Source: Arthrobacter sp. StoSoilB20 (lineage in GTDB: Bacteria > Actinomycetota > Actinomycetes > Actinomycetales > Micrococcaceae). Taken from it: a stretch of DNA of 64,000 nt. The notes under the pieces are model-generated. The model made no database searches. It worked only from the letters and a program-made list of their open reading frames with translations, and was not told the DNA's origin. The stretch is from contig NZ_AP024651.1 in NCBI RefSeq assembly GCF_019977295.1, forward strand, positions 4,526,001-4,590,000, read 5' to 3'. Numbering within the stretch: position 1 is the stretch's first letter; every line of letters starts with the position of its first letter. A program made the position numbers and the translations under genes. Shown piece by piece: positions 55,196 to 64,000 of the stretch.

Positions 55196-55792
55196 TCAGT
55201 CGTCCAGTTGCAAATACCAGGTCACGGCTGCGCTGATGGCCCGGCCCAGCAGCAGCGAAAATGCGATGGCAATGACCACGGCGAACTCCGTGGAAAGCCC
55301 GGGCAGAAGCCCGGACAGCGCACCAATTCCCACCGAGTAGGCGGACCACAGGATGCCCGCAGCTACTGAGTAGAGGACAAATCTGCCACGCGGGACCGGG
55401 GTGATGGCGCTTGCTACGTTCATGGTCAGCCGTCCGAGCGGAACAAACCGGGAGGTCAGGACCCACGAGGCGGAGTGCTTGGATAAACGTTCCCGGGAGG
55501 CATGCAGGGCCTTCTGCGTCCGCGGACCCTGGAGGATCTTCCAGTTGGCCATGTCCCTGCGCCGGACCAACTCGTACGCCCCAAGGTCTCCGGCGACTGC
55601 TCCGGCCAGCATGGCGGCCACCAGGAGGTAGCCGTTGGGAAGGTTGTCGGTAGCGGACAGCGCCCCCAAAGCCACAAACAGGGACGTGGTGGGGATGGGC
55701 GGGAAGATCGCCGACAACGCCACGAACATAGCCCCAAGCGGGTACACCCAGCCTGAATCCGCGGCGCTCATGATGTCCTTGAAAGCCTGCAC
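55196..55792 (-). CDS. DedA family membrane protein
   Basis: 198 residues from the GTG at 55792, seven bases after GAAGGGGG. DedA/SNARE-associated layout: SAIFPPIPTTSLFVALGALS, GAVAGDLGAYELVRRRDMAN, and the re-entrant segment TSRFVPLGRLTMNVASAITP, PRGRFVLYSVAAGILWSAYS. DedA proteins help recycle lipid carriers and stabilise the membrane. The Arg in RFVPLGR is conserved in the family. Convergent with cls. Confidence 0.85.
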   Translation of the reverse strand: MQAFKDIMSAADSGWVYPLGAMFVALSAIFPPIPTTSLFVALGALSATDNLPNGYLLVAAMLAGAVAGDLGAYELVRRRDMANWKILQGPRTQKALHASRERLSKHSASWVLTSRFVPLGRLTMNVASAITPVPRGRFVLYSVAAGILWSAYSVGIGALSGLLPGLSTEFAVVIAIAFSLLLGRAISAAVTWYLQLDD

Positions 55793-55920
55793 GGTGAAAC
55801 CCCCTTCCGGGCTTCGCCCAAGCGTCCCACGGCGGACACCATAATCCTTACGCCCGGACGCCGCCGCGCGGATCGCCTGTACTGGGTGAATCCTCGAACT
55901 CCCGCCCCTACACTGAAGGA

Positions 55921-58557
55921 GTGGATGACCTGCGTGGTACCCGCCCGGACTTCGTAAGCCCGCAACTGATCGCGGTTTCCAAACCGCCGTTGGATCTGCT
56001 GGCCCGGCCCCGGCTTGTGGCAAGACTCGATGCCGCACCCGACACCATCCTTCTCTGCGCCCCGGCCGGCTTCGGCAAATCCGTATTGATCGGGCAATGG
56101 CTTGCCGGCAACATGCACACCGTCGCATGGGTAAGCCCGGACCAACAGGACACCCCGGCCCTCTGGCCCTCCATACTTCACGCGCTCCGGCGGTGCCCCG
56201 CGATACCTCCCAGCGCGCTCATTGGATTCTCGGGATCCGAGACAAACGCCCATGAAGTCCTTAGCCTGTTGGCGGAAGGGTTGGCCGCCGCCGATCACAC
56301 CGTCCGACTGGTGATCGACGGCGTGGAGGGCTTCCCTGCCGCTGACCGCGATCATTGGATTCCGGCGCTGCTGGGCCAGGCGCACCTGCCAGTGCAGCTT
56401 GTCCTGGCAGCACGCGAGGGCGCCTCGGTTGACCCGGGACGCCCACGGCTCAGTGGACGGATCATGGAGCTGCATTCACAGGATCTTGCTTTCTCCCTGG
56501 ACGAAATCAACTCCCTCGCGGCAAAGACCATCACCTTGCTGGGAACGCATCAACTGGGCGAGCTGTTCCGTCAAACGGCGGGCTGGCCGGCCTCAGTGGT
56601 GCTTGCCCTGCATTCACTGCGCAAAACAGCGGACCTCGAAGCGCCTGTGGGTGATATTGCAGCCAACAACCGGCAGCTCGCAGAGTATCTGGACCACGAG
56701 ATTGTCCAAACACTGACCCCGGAGGAGCGGCACGTGTTGTCCAGCACCAGCATGTGCCGCGTCCTGGTGGCTGCCCAGGCCAATGCCCTTGCGGGCCACC
56801 GGAATGCCGGGAGCATCCTTTCGACACTGGCTGATAACCGCGATCTGGTGGAATCGGCGGGGAGCGGACGCAAGGTCTTCCTGGTCCGGCCACTGATCAG
56901 GCAGTACTTCAGGGCCGAACTCACCCGCAAGGACCCGGATGAAGTGCTCCGCCTGAACACGATAGCTGCGCAGTGGCACGAGCAAGCCGGCGAACCCGAG
57001 GCCGCGCTCCGGCACGCCATGGACTCGGCTGACCCACGCTTGATCGGGGCACTCCTTGAACGGCACGGAGCAGCCCTCCTGGGATCAGGCGGAGTCACGC
57101 GCGTTCGGAGGGCCATCGCGGCATTGCCGGATTCCGTCCTGGCGGCCAGTCCCAAGCTCTGCCTGGTGGCGGCACTGGCGCACGTCGAAAGCCGCCAGCC
57201 CACTACCGCTGCCCGATACCTGGCGGCGGCATACCGTTCGTGGACGGACAACCCTCCCTCCGAACTCTCAGAGCTGCGCGCCTTGGCAGAAGCACGGCTT
57301 TCCTGGTTCAGCGGGGACTGGGCCAGCCAGGATCCCAAGGCCGCAACCGGGTACGCCGCCCTCCCCATGTCCCGGCAGAGCGATATCCGGATCGAAGCAA
57401 GGATGGTCTCGGTCACCGCGGCAGTGGTTGAGCAGGACTATGCGGCAGCGGAGAACGAGGCCCAGGAGGCTCTGCTCGAGGCCACCGAAGCCGGCAACTG
57501 CTACCTTGCCGGCAAGGTATACCTCAAGCTTGCAGGCATCTCCGCCATGCAAGGCCACCTCCGCCGGGCCGGCGAGTACCTCAGGCAGGCGGAGGAGAAG
57601 CTGCCGGCCTACGCGTGGACGGCCGGGGCCGGCCGGTCGGTGGGTGCATTGATGCATGCCGCTGCGGCTCTCCTGGACGCCGAACCTGTTGCGGCGCTGA
57701 AATATGCTTCCTCGGCCGGCACCGAACTGGGACAACTGGGGTCCTCTTCCAAGGGAGTGGGGGCGGCAATGCGTGCCACCTTGGAGGTGGTCACTGCCTG
57801 CGCCCACCTTGATTCAGGGGACAGGCGGCACGCCCTGGACGGTATGCGCCAAGCCCGGCTGAGGATCGGCCAGGGCCATCTCTTCGCGCAGCCCATGGCA
57901 GCCTTCATCGCGGTGATTGAACATACGGCAGCCCTGTCCCTGGGGCACGCAGAGCGTGCCCGCGAAGTCCTGGAGTGGGCCGAGGAACTCATTCCCGGGA
58001 CCGGTGAACTGTGCCTGCTGCGAGCGCAAGGACCCGCCGGGATCAGTCGCTTCGACGCCGCAACCGAGCGGCTCCGGCCACTGCACATGGGCGTAGCGGA
58101 ACCACTGCTGGAATGGACGTGGCTTCACGTCAATATCCTGGAATGCTCCATGGCCATCCGCACGGGGCGGCGGGCCTTGGCCGGCAAGCTCCTGGAAGAT
58201 GCCCTGGCCAAGGCGGACGCTGTAGGAGTGGTCAGGCCCTTGGCGATCGCTCCCCAGGAGGTCATGGACCTGCTGGTGGAGCGGGCAGGAACGCATGGTC
58301 CACAGGAAGAACTTGCCAAGCGCTTGATGGCGTTGCGGTCGCCTGCCGATGCCAGGCTCGCCCCGCTGCTGACTCCCCGGGAGCGGGAGGTGTTGGCCCT
58401 CCTCCCCTCGCATTTGTCGCAGGACCAGATGGCGTCGGAACTCCATTTATCCGTGAACACCGTCAAGACCCACCTCCGGATCATCTATTCCAAACTCGGA
58501 GCCGGGACACGGCACGATGCTGTTGCCGCTGCCTACAAGTTCGGCCACCTTCCGTAG
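55921..58557 (+). CDS. Large ATP-binding LuxR family regulator (LAL/MalT-like)
   Basis: 878 residues from a GTG at 55921; the GAAGGA directly before it is too close, so the start is uncertain. Walker A at 47-54 (APAGFGKS), Walker B-like RLVIDGVEG at about 118-126, a long TPR-like helical middle (about 340-800), and a C-terminal LuxR HTH: LTPREREVLALLPSHLSQDQ, MASELHLSVNTVKTHLRIIY. LAL regulators activate catabolic or secondary-metabolism genes when a ligand and ATP bind. Neighbouring targets are not obvious; the SLC13 permease 116 bp downstream is a candidate. Confidence 0.9.
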   Translation: MDDLRGTRPDFVSPQLIAVSKPPLDLLARPRLVARLDAAPDTILLCAPAGFGKSVLIGQWLAGNMHTVAWVSPDQQDTPALWPSILHALRRCPAIPPSALIGFSGSETNAHEVLSLLAEGLAAADHTVRLVIDGVEGFPAADRDHWIPALLGQAHLPVQLVLAAREGASVDPGRPRLSGRIMELHSQDLAFSLDEINSLAAKTITLLGTHQLGELFRQTAGWPASVVLALHSLRKTADLEAPVGDIAANNRQLAEYLDHEIVQTLTPEERHVLSSTSMCRVLVAAQANALAGHRNAGSILSTLADNRDLVESAGSGRKVFLVRPLIRQYFRAELTRKDPDEVLRLNTIAAQWHEQAGEPEAALRHAMDSADPRLIGALLERHGAALLGSGGVTRVRRAIAALPDSVLAASPKLCLVAALAHVESRQPTTAARYLAAAYRSWTDNPPSELSELRALAEARLSWFSGDWASQDPKAATGYAALPMSRQSDIRIEARMVSVTAAVVEQDYAAAENEAQEALLEATEAGNCYLAGKVYLKLAGISAMQGHLRRAGEYLRQAEEKLPAYAWTAGAGRSVGALMHAAAALLDAEPVAALKYASSAGTELGQLGSSSKGVGAAMRATLEVVTACAHLDSGDRRHALDGMRQARLRIGQGHLFAQPMAAFIAVIEHTAALSLGHAERAREVLEWAEELIPGTGELCLLRAQGPAGISRFDAATERLRPLHMGVAEPLLEWTWLHVNILECSMAIRTGRRALAGKLLEDALAKADAVGVVRPLAIAPQEVMDLLVERAGTHGPQEELAKRLMALRSPADARLAPLLTPREREVLALLPSHLSQDQMASELHLSVNTVKTHLRIIYSKLGAGTRHDAVAAAYKFGHLP

Positions 58558-58673
58558 GCGGTGACCTCGCAGGACGCCCATCACTCACCCGATTGGGGTG
58601 ACCCTGCGGCTTTGACCCGGATCTAGTCTGAGAGAATGCTGGCCAAAGAGCACACGGCTTACCCAAGGCACCC

Positions 58674-60491
58674 ATGACGGACGTCATTATCACGGACGTC
58701 ATTGTCACGCTGGTGGTGCTGGTCGCGGTGATCGCTGCGTTCGTGTGGAACCGGCTGCCTGCGGAGGTTGTGGCCCTCGGAGCAGCATTGGCCCTCTATG
58801 GCACCGGCATTGTGGGTTTGGACGAGACTTTCGCCGGTTTCGGGAGCGGAACGGTGGTGTTGATCGCTGCCCTGTTCGTGGTGGCGGAGGCCATCGATGC
58901 CGCGGGAGTAACCACTTGGCTGGGAAGTTTGCTGATCAGGTTCTCGGGTACCAGCCGTACCCGGCTGATGGTGTTGATGATGGTTCTGACCGCCTTGCTG
59001 ACTGCACTCATCAGTGTCAACGGAGCGGTCGCAGCGCTGTTGCCCATGGTGGTGGTGCTGGCGGTCCGGCTGGGACGGCGGCCATCGGAACTGCTCATGC
59101 CCATGGCCTTCGCTGCCCATGCCGGTTCCTTGCTGATCCTGACCGGTTCGCCCGTCAACATCCTGATCCTCAACGCAGCATTGGAGACCACGGGGAAGGG
59201 AATCGGGTTCTTCGAGTTCGGGCTTGTGGGGCTTCCCCTGCTGCTGGGAACCATCGGATTGACCCTGTGGCTGGGCCCGAAGCTCCTGCCCACCCGGACC
59301 CCTGATGCCCTCCCCAAGGACCTGGGCTCCCACGGCCGGACACTCATGGACCATTACCTCGGCGGGGAGGGCCTGAGCCGGCTCAGCATCCCGGCAGGAT
59401 CTGCGTTGGTGGGCCAGCCGGTGGCGTGCCTTCAGGACGGGCACGACGGCGGCCACCTCCACCTCATCAGCGTGCAGGGGTCAGACGGCAAGCCGTCGGA
59501 AAACGCGGTGTTCGGACCTGGCGATGAGATTGTGGTGCGCGGCGGCCAGCCCACCATCGACGCCCTTGCCGCCCGGCACGGCCTGAGCCAGGACGACGAC
59601 GCCGCCTGCGGACTCATCAGCAGCAGCTACGGGGTGGCCGAGGTAGTAGTGGCACCCCGCTCAAACCTCGTCGGCACGGAAACCTACCCCGGGATGGTCA
59701 CAGACAGCGGAGATCTGGTGGTGCTGGCCCATCACCATCCGGGTGAGCCGGAATCATCGGGACGCACGCTGATCACTGCCGGAGACCGGCTGTTGCTCCA
59801 AGGCACCTGGTCTGCGCTTGACCAGCACACCGTGGACCACAATGTGTTGCTGGTTGACTCGCCGGACACCATCCGCCGCCAAACAGTTCCCCTGGGGCCG
59901 CGGGCCATGCCTGCGCTCATCATCCTCGGCGCCATGGTGGTGCTGCTGGCAACCAACCTCGTGCCTGCGCCGGTGGCAGCGACGCTGGCGGCCCTGGCCA
60001 TGGTGGTGCTGCGTGTTGTGACAGTTCAGCAAGCCCACCGTTCCATGGCCTGGACCACCCTCATCCTGGTGGCCGGCATGATTCCACTGTCCACGGCCAT
60101 TACCTCCACCGGCACCGCCGAAATCCTCGCTGAGGGCATGGTGTCGGTGGTAGGAAACGGCGGCCCTTTGCTGTTGCTCCTGGGACTCTTCGTGGTGACC
60201 GCCGTCCTGGGCCAGCTGATCAGCAATACGGCCACAGCCTTGATCATCATCCCCATTGCCCTCTCCGTGGCCCAGGAGTCAGCCATCAACCCCTACGCCG
60301 TGCTGATGTGCGTCTCGGTAGCTTCCTCCGCCGCCCTGCTGACTCCTGTGGCAACGCCGGCCAACATGATGATCATGCAGCCGGCGGGCTACCGGTTCGG
60401 AGACTACTGGAAGTTCGGCCTGGCCATCATGGCGCTGTACGCGGCAGTGGCCTTCCTGCTGGTACCCGTGTTCTGGCCCCTTCAGACGTAG
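58674..60491 (+). CDS. SLC13/DASS-type permease with two TrkA-C domains
   Basis: 605 residues. Two groups of helices (1-200 and about 400-600) around a cytoplasmic insert with two TrkA-C/RCK_C units (SIPAGSALVGQPVACLQDGH, VVVAPRSNLVGTETYPGMVT). Motifs of the family: LISVNGAVAALLPMVVVLA and QLISNTATALIIIPIALSVA at equivalent places in each half, with SNTAT/SVNGAV loops. Carries dicarboxylates, sulfate or arsenite-like anions; substrate undetermined. Confidence 0.88.
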   Translation: MTDVIITDVIVTLVVLVAVIAAFVWNRLPAEVVALGAALALYGTGIVGLDETFAGFGSGTVVLIAALFVVAEAIDAAGVTTWLGSLLIRFSGTSRTRLMVLMMVLTALLTALISVNGAVAALLPMVVVLAVRLGRRPSELLMPMAFAAHAGSLLILTGSPVNILILNAALETTGKGIGFFEFGLVGLPLLLGTIGLTLWLGPKLLPTRTPDALPKDLGSHGRTLMDHYLGGEGLSRLSIPAGSALVGQPVACLQDGHDGGHLHLISVQGSDGKPSENAVFGPGDEIVVRGGQPTIDALAARHGLSQDDDAACGLISSSYGVAEVVVAPRSNLVGTETYPGMVTDSGDLVVLAHHHPGEPESSGRTLITAGDRLLLQGTWSALDQHTVDHNVLLVDSPDTIRRQTVPLGPRAMPALIILGAMVVLLATNLVPAPVAATLAALAMVVLRVVTVQQAHRSMAWTTLILVAGMIPLSTAITSTGTAEILAEGMVSVVGNGGPLLLLLGLFVVTAVLGQLISNTATALIIIPIALSVAQESAINPYAVLMCVSVASSAALLTPVATPANMMIMQPAGYRFGDYWKFGLAIMALYAAVAFLLVPVFWPLQT

Positions 60492-60642
60492 CCCGCTTTC
60501 CCGGACCCAGGACTCCTGAACCCGAAAACCCAATGATCGGAGACCAAGACAAGGCAAACCTGCACACCGTTCCGCCAACCCCGTAGTGAGGTATCCAAAC
60601 GCCCCTTCCCAGTGAACGGGCAGAGCACACCAGGAGCACGAC

Positions 60643-62406
60643 ATGGCCAGCGACCACACCATCACTGAAACACCGCCACCGGTCAAGGCGGCCTCATGGC
60701 TGCCCTTGATCGTGGTGGTCCTCACCCAAATCCAGGCATCGTTCGCCGTCAACGCCTTGACGGTTTCCATGCAGGGCATCACTACCGACCTGGACACAGC
60801 AGCGACGTCCGTGGGCACTGCCATTACTGCCGGGACGTTCTCGATGGCGGCCTTCATCCTGCTGGGAGCGAAGCTGGGTGCCCGGTTCGGAACGCGCAAG
60901 GTGTTCCAGATCGCCGTCGCCATTCATGCCGCCGCCATGGCAGGGGTGGCGTTGAGCCTCAGCCCGGCGATGCTCTTCATTGCGCAGGCTTCCTCCGGCG
61001 CTGTCATTGCCCTGATCGCCCCTGCCCTCACGGTCTTTATCGCCACCAATTACAAGGACCAGCAGCAGGCAAAAGCCATTGGACTCCTGGCTGCAGCCAT
61101 CCCGGCTGCCGGTGTGCTGGCCTTGCTGGTCGCCGGTTGGTTCGCCACCACCATCGGTTGGCGCTACTCGTTCGGCCTTATGGTGATCCTCGGTGCCATC
61201 AACCTGCTCCTGAGCTTCAAGCTCAAAACCGTCCCGGCGCAACCCCAACTGAAGATCGACTGGACCGGCTCCATCATCGCCGCGGTGGCCGTCATCCTGT
61301 TGAGCTTCGGTTTCAGCGGCCTGTCCGCCTGGGGTACCTGGTTCGCCACCAACCAAGCCCCCTTCGACATCCTGGGGCTCTCCCCTGCGCCACTGCTGAT
61401 CCTCCTCGGAGCCATCGCGGGACAGGTGTTCTTCATGTGGATCCGGAAGCGCCAGGATGCCAAACTGCCCCGGATTTTCGACCTCAGGGTGTTGGCATCC
61501 AGTTCCGAACTCGCCGTGACGGCCTGCATGGCCATCATGCTCTTCGTCGGTACCGCAGCCAACTTCCTGATTCCCCTGTACATGCAGATCGTCCAGGGAC
61601 GCTCCAGCATTGAGACTTCGTTCTCGATCATCCCCTACACGTTGTCCATCTTCCTCGCGAGCACGTTCGTGGCGTTCCTGTACGACAAGTTCCCGCCGCG
61701 AACCATCGCCCAGGGCGGCTTCGTAGTGGTGGCCGGCGCCTTGGTCCTTCTTGCCTTCACCATCCGCAACGACTGGGGCCAGTTGTTCGTGGTACTCGGC
61801 CTGATCCTCCTGGGGTTGGGCCAGGGCGCAATCGTCGCTTTGGTGTTCAATACGCTGCTCAGCGCGGTTCCGCGCGAGTTGGCCGGCGACGTCGGAGCCT
61901 GGCGCGGACTGGTCCATAACCTCTCCGGCAGTGTCGGCATCGCGGTGGCGAGCGCGTTCGCCGTCGGAATGCTGTCCAGCCTGATTGCCAGCGGCGCCGC
62001 CGCGCATCCCGACGTCTCCCAGGAGTTGATCTATAAGGTCAACGTCAACGAGGCCGACTTCATGACCAATGCGCAGGTGGAGGCTGTCATCGGCGACCGC
62101 GTCAGCAGTCCTACCGAGCTGGCAGCCGCCACCGAGGTCAATGAGGAAGCCAGGCTTCGGGCCCTGCAGATCTCCCTGCTGGGTTTGTCCGGGCTCGCCC
62201 TGCTGGCGATCGTTCCGGCCGGCCGCATGCCTGGCCGCATGAAAGGCGACCTGCCTGAACAACTGGAACCCGACGATCCCGATGCCATCCCGGAGCCGGG
62301 CCTGCTGCCGGACCAAGCTGTCACGGCTTCTTCGGCGCCGGCCGCTTCTACTGCGGGCGCTCCAACCACAGCTGTCCCAACCACAAGAGAACGGGCGAAA
62401 CGGTGA
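60643..62406 (+). CDS. MFS transporter, DHA2 (EmrB/QacA-like) multidrug type
   Basis: 587 residues, about 14 helices. LGAKLGARFGTRKVFQIAVA is loop 2-3; GLLAAAIPAAGVLALLVAGW is motif C-like. A long extracytoplasmic loop near residues 455-500 (VNVNEADFMTNAQVEAVIGD) is typical for DHA2 members. C-terminal tail rich in Pro/Ala/Thr. GTGA overlap with pepA, so the two are co-translated. Confidence 0.87.
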   Translation: MASDHTITETPPPVKAASWLPLIVVVLTQIQASFAVNALTVSMQGITTDLDTAATSVGTAITAGTFSMAAFILLGAKLGARFGTRKVFQIAVAIHAAAMAGVALSLSPAMLFIAQASSGAVIALIAPALTVFIATNYKDQQQAKAIGLLAAAIPAAGVLALLVAGWFATTIGWRYSFGLMVILGAINLLLSFKLKTVPAQPQLKIDWTGSIIAAVAVILLSFGFSGLSAWGTWFATNQAPFDILGLSPAPLLILLGAIAGQVFFMWIRKRQDAKLPRIFDLRVLASSSELAVTACMAIMLFVGTAANFLIPLYMQIVQGRSSIETSFSIIPYTLSIFLASTFVAFLYDKFPPRTIAQGGFVVVAGALVLLAFTIRNDWGQLFVVLGLILLGLGQGAIVALVFNTLLSAVPRELAGDVGAWRGLVHNLSGSVGIAVASAFAVGMLSSLIASGAAAHPDVSQELIYKVNVNEADFMTNAQVEAVIGDRVSSPTELAAATEVNEEARLRALQISLLGLSGLALLAIVPAGRMPGRMKGDLPEQLEPDDPDAIPEPGLLPDQAVTASSAPAASTAGAPTTAVPTTRERAKR

Positions 62407-63950
62407 ACCACGAACCCTACAAACTGATCCCGGAAGACTTCACGGTCCTCCCCTCCCTGGGCGGTACCGAACCTGAGCTGCATTTTGTGGACGGGTTCGG
62501 CCCGCTCGACGTGATCGGTGTGCTGGTGCCCTCGGAAGGTGAGGTTCCTGAGTCCATCGGCCTGCACCGGGAAACCTTGGAGAAGGCAGGTTTTGACGGG
62601 ACCCCGGGGACCACCCTGCAGCTGGCCAATGCCTCAGGAACCCTGGTGGTTGCCGTTGGCGGTGGAAAGCCGGGCTCCTTGGACGCGGACGGCTGGCGCA
62701 AGGCCGCGGCAGCTTTGGTCCGTGCCACGCAGAAGCAATCGCGGATCGGCTTCGAACTGCCTGCCGGTTCCGGACAGGCCGAAGGTTCCGGAGGGGCCGG
62801 GACAGCAAGCCTCGACGCCGGGAGGCTGGGCCAGGTTCTGGCCGAAGGCGTGCTGTTGGCCCGGTATAACTACGACACCCTCAAGAGCAAAGGCAAAGAA
62901 CCCCCCCTGACCGAGGTCCAATTCCTGGCGCCGGGGTTGGACGTCGAGGCAGCTTCGCGCGGGCTGGAGACGGGCCGCGTGAAGGTGCGGGCCACCACCG
63001 TCGCCCGGGATCTGTGCAACGCTCCTCCCAGCCACCTCACCGCCGTTGGACTGGCTTCGGCGGCGAAGGAGCTTGGGAAACGGTTCGGATTCGGGGTTGA
63101 AGAGTTCGACAAGCAACAACTCATCGACCTCCGCTGCGGCGGCCTTCTGGGCGTCAACGCCGGCAGTGCCCAGGAACCGCGGATGATCAAGCTCACTTAC
63201 CAACCGGACGGGTCCGCCGCAGGCCACCTCGGACTGGTGGGCAAGGGCATCATGTACGACTCCGGCGGCGTCAGCCTCAAACCCAGCGACCCCATGCACC
63301 TGCTCATGAAAATGGACATGGGCGGCGCGGCGGCGGTTCTTGCGGTCTTCACCGCGCTGCGTGACCTCGGGTGCAAAGCCGCCGTCACCGGGTTCCTGAT
63401 GTGCACGGACAACATGCCTTCGGGCTCCGCCTACAAGTTGGGGGACGTGCTCACCACGCGCAGCGGACTCACCATAGAGGTGAAGAACACCGACGCCGAA
63501 GGTCGCCTGGTGATGTGCGACGCCCTGACGCTCGCTGTGGAGGATGGGGTGGACGGGATCGTGGACATCGCCACCCTCACCGGGGCAGCCTTGATGTCCC
63601 TGGGACAGCTCACGGCCCCGGTGTTCGGTAACAATCAGCGGCTGGTGGACCTGGTGCTGGAGTCGGGTGGGCGGGCTGACGAACAGCTGTGGCAGCTTCC
63701 CTTGGAACGGGCCTACCGTCCCCAGCTGGATTCGGACGTCGCCGACATCTCCAATCTTGGTGGACCTTACGCCGGTTCAACCACTGCCGCCCTGTTCCTG
63801 GCCGAATTCGTGGGCGATACGCCCTGGGCGCACATCGATATTGCGGGCACCATGCAATCGGACAAGGACGATGCCTGGCGAAGCAAAGGCGCCACGGGGT
63901 GCGGCGCGCGGCTCCTCATCGACCTGGCGCTGGACTATTCAGCCAGCTGA
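62403..63950 (+). CDS. pepA: Leucyl aminopeptidase (M17)
   Basis: 515 residues from the GTG at 62403. The C-terminal catalytic domain shows the M17 metal ligands and lysine: LVGKGIMYDSGGVSLKP, MKMDMGGAAAVLAVF, and NTDAEGRLVMCDALTLA with the catalytic Arg. N-terminal domain (1-190) diverged as usual. Zn/Mn exopeptidase removing N-terminal residues in the cytoplasm. Coupling to an exporter gene is unusual but the peptidase itself is standard. Confidence 0.92.
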   Translation: MNHEPYKLIPEDFTVLPSLGGTEPELHFVDGFGPLDVIGVLVPSEGEVPESIGLHRETLEKAGFDGTPGTTLQLANASGTLVVAVGGGKPGSLDADGWRKAAAALVRATQKQSRIGFELPAGSGQAEGSGGAGTASLDAGRLGQVLAEGVLLARYNYDTLKSKGKEPPLTEVQFLAPGLDVEAASRGLETGRVKVRATTVARDLCNAPPSHLTAVGLASAAKELGKRFGFGVEEFDKQQLIDLRCGGLLGVNAGSAQEPRMIKLTYQPDGSAAGHLGLVGKGIMYDSGGVSLKPSDPMHLLMKMDMGGAAAVLAVFTALRDLGCKAAVTGFLMCTDNMPSGSAYKLGDVLTTRSGLTIEVKNTDAEGRLVMCDALTLAVEDGVDGIVDIATLTGAALMSLGQLTAPVFGNNQRLVDLVLESGGRADEQLWQLPLERAYRPQLDSDVADISNLGGPYAGSTTAALFLAEFVGDTPWAHIDIAGTMQSDKDDAWRSKGATGCGARLLIDLALDYSAS

Positions 63951-63978
63951 CACGCTCCACCACCGAAGGGATACCACC

Positions 63979-64000
63979 ATGGGTTTGTTCAGGACCGCCG
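63979..64000 (+). CDS. Start of a further gene, cut by the window edge
   Basis: ATG at 63979 preceded by GAAGGGA with a seven-base gap, reading MGLFRTA before the window ends. Too short to identify. Confidence 0.45.

Noticed and set aside
60694..62316. 540-residue open frame on the minus strand
   Set aside because: It is the antisense of the MFS gene at 60643-62406, which has clear membrane helices and motifs; the opposite frame is Gln/Asp/His-rich, typical of a GC-rich shadow.

Overview
The window looks like chromosome of a high-GC Gram-positive actinobacterium of the Arthrobacter/Paenarthrobacter type (Micrococcaceae). The genus is inferred from gene content: an Asp23/AmaP stress operon, a PobA/IclR/4-hydroxybenzoate transporter locus, a DUF222-HNH protein, a SipW-type peptidase with a TasA-like substrate, frequent GTG/TTG starts and many 4-nt ATGA/GTGA overlaps. 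I see no rRNA, tRNA, CRISPR array or intact insertion sequence. The window is dense chromosomal DNA, and its novelty lies in regulatory and repeat structure as much as in genes.

Layout. 1-839: end-truncated DUF2264 gene (leftward). 1061-5501: a tightly coupled operon of Asp23-like proteins, small membrane proteins, AmaP, CsbD, an ECF-type sigma factor and a protein fusing an anti-sigma zinc finger to an Asp23-like domain. 5582-11176: a DeoR/LacI hybrid regulator and a sugar-type ABC importer (lipoprotein, two permeases, no ATPase) with a 2-hydroxyacid dehydrogenase; shared GTTCA/TGAAC operators link this module to the DUF2264 gene across the stress operon. 11336-18886: coiled-coil protein, cation efflux protein, membrane proteins, MFS exporter, GAF histidine kinase, Ser/Thr kinase. 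19120-24176: TetR regulator divergent from an NCS1 permease, a serine hydrolase that closely resembles the nylon-oligomer hydrolase NylB, and a YtcJ/NfdA-type amidohydrolase. 24268-31213: phosphatase, small membrane and lipoproteins, TetR/MFS pair, NmrA-like protein, broken XRE regulator. 31217-38271: GH15 enzyme, PRC/DUF2382 protein, glutamate decarboxylase, class II amidotransferase, VOC protein. 38390-44177: DUF222-HNH protein, a hexanucleotide repeat array, and the pobA-iclR-transporter locus with paired operators. 44196-46590: TasA-like protein, SipW-type peptidase and a His-less Hpt-like protein, with a common promoter motif. 46820-50557: ZIP transporter, molybdopterin oxidoreductase and helical partner. 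50609-64000: duplicated membrane protein, SHOCT protein, AI-2E protein, cardiolipin synthase, DedA, large LuxR regulator, SLC13 permease, MFS exporter, leucyl aminopeptidase.

Patterns that cut across genes: (i) short tandem repeats that duplicate the stop-codon context of the gene they follow (five loci); (ii) six related terminator hairpins with compensatory base changes; (iii) a TAAGCATGCTKA-type motif ahead of four unlinked, stress-like genes; (iv) regulator-specific operators recognisable from the sequence alone. All functional statements are from sequence reading and family knowledge; no database search was run.
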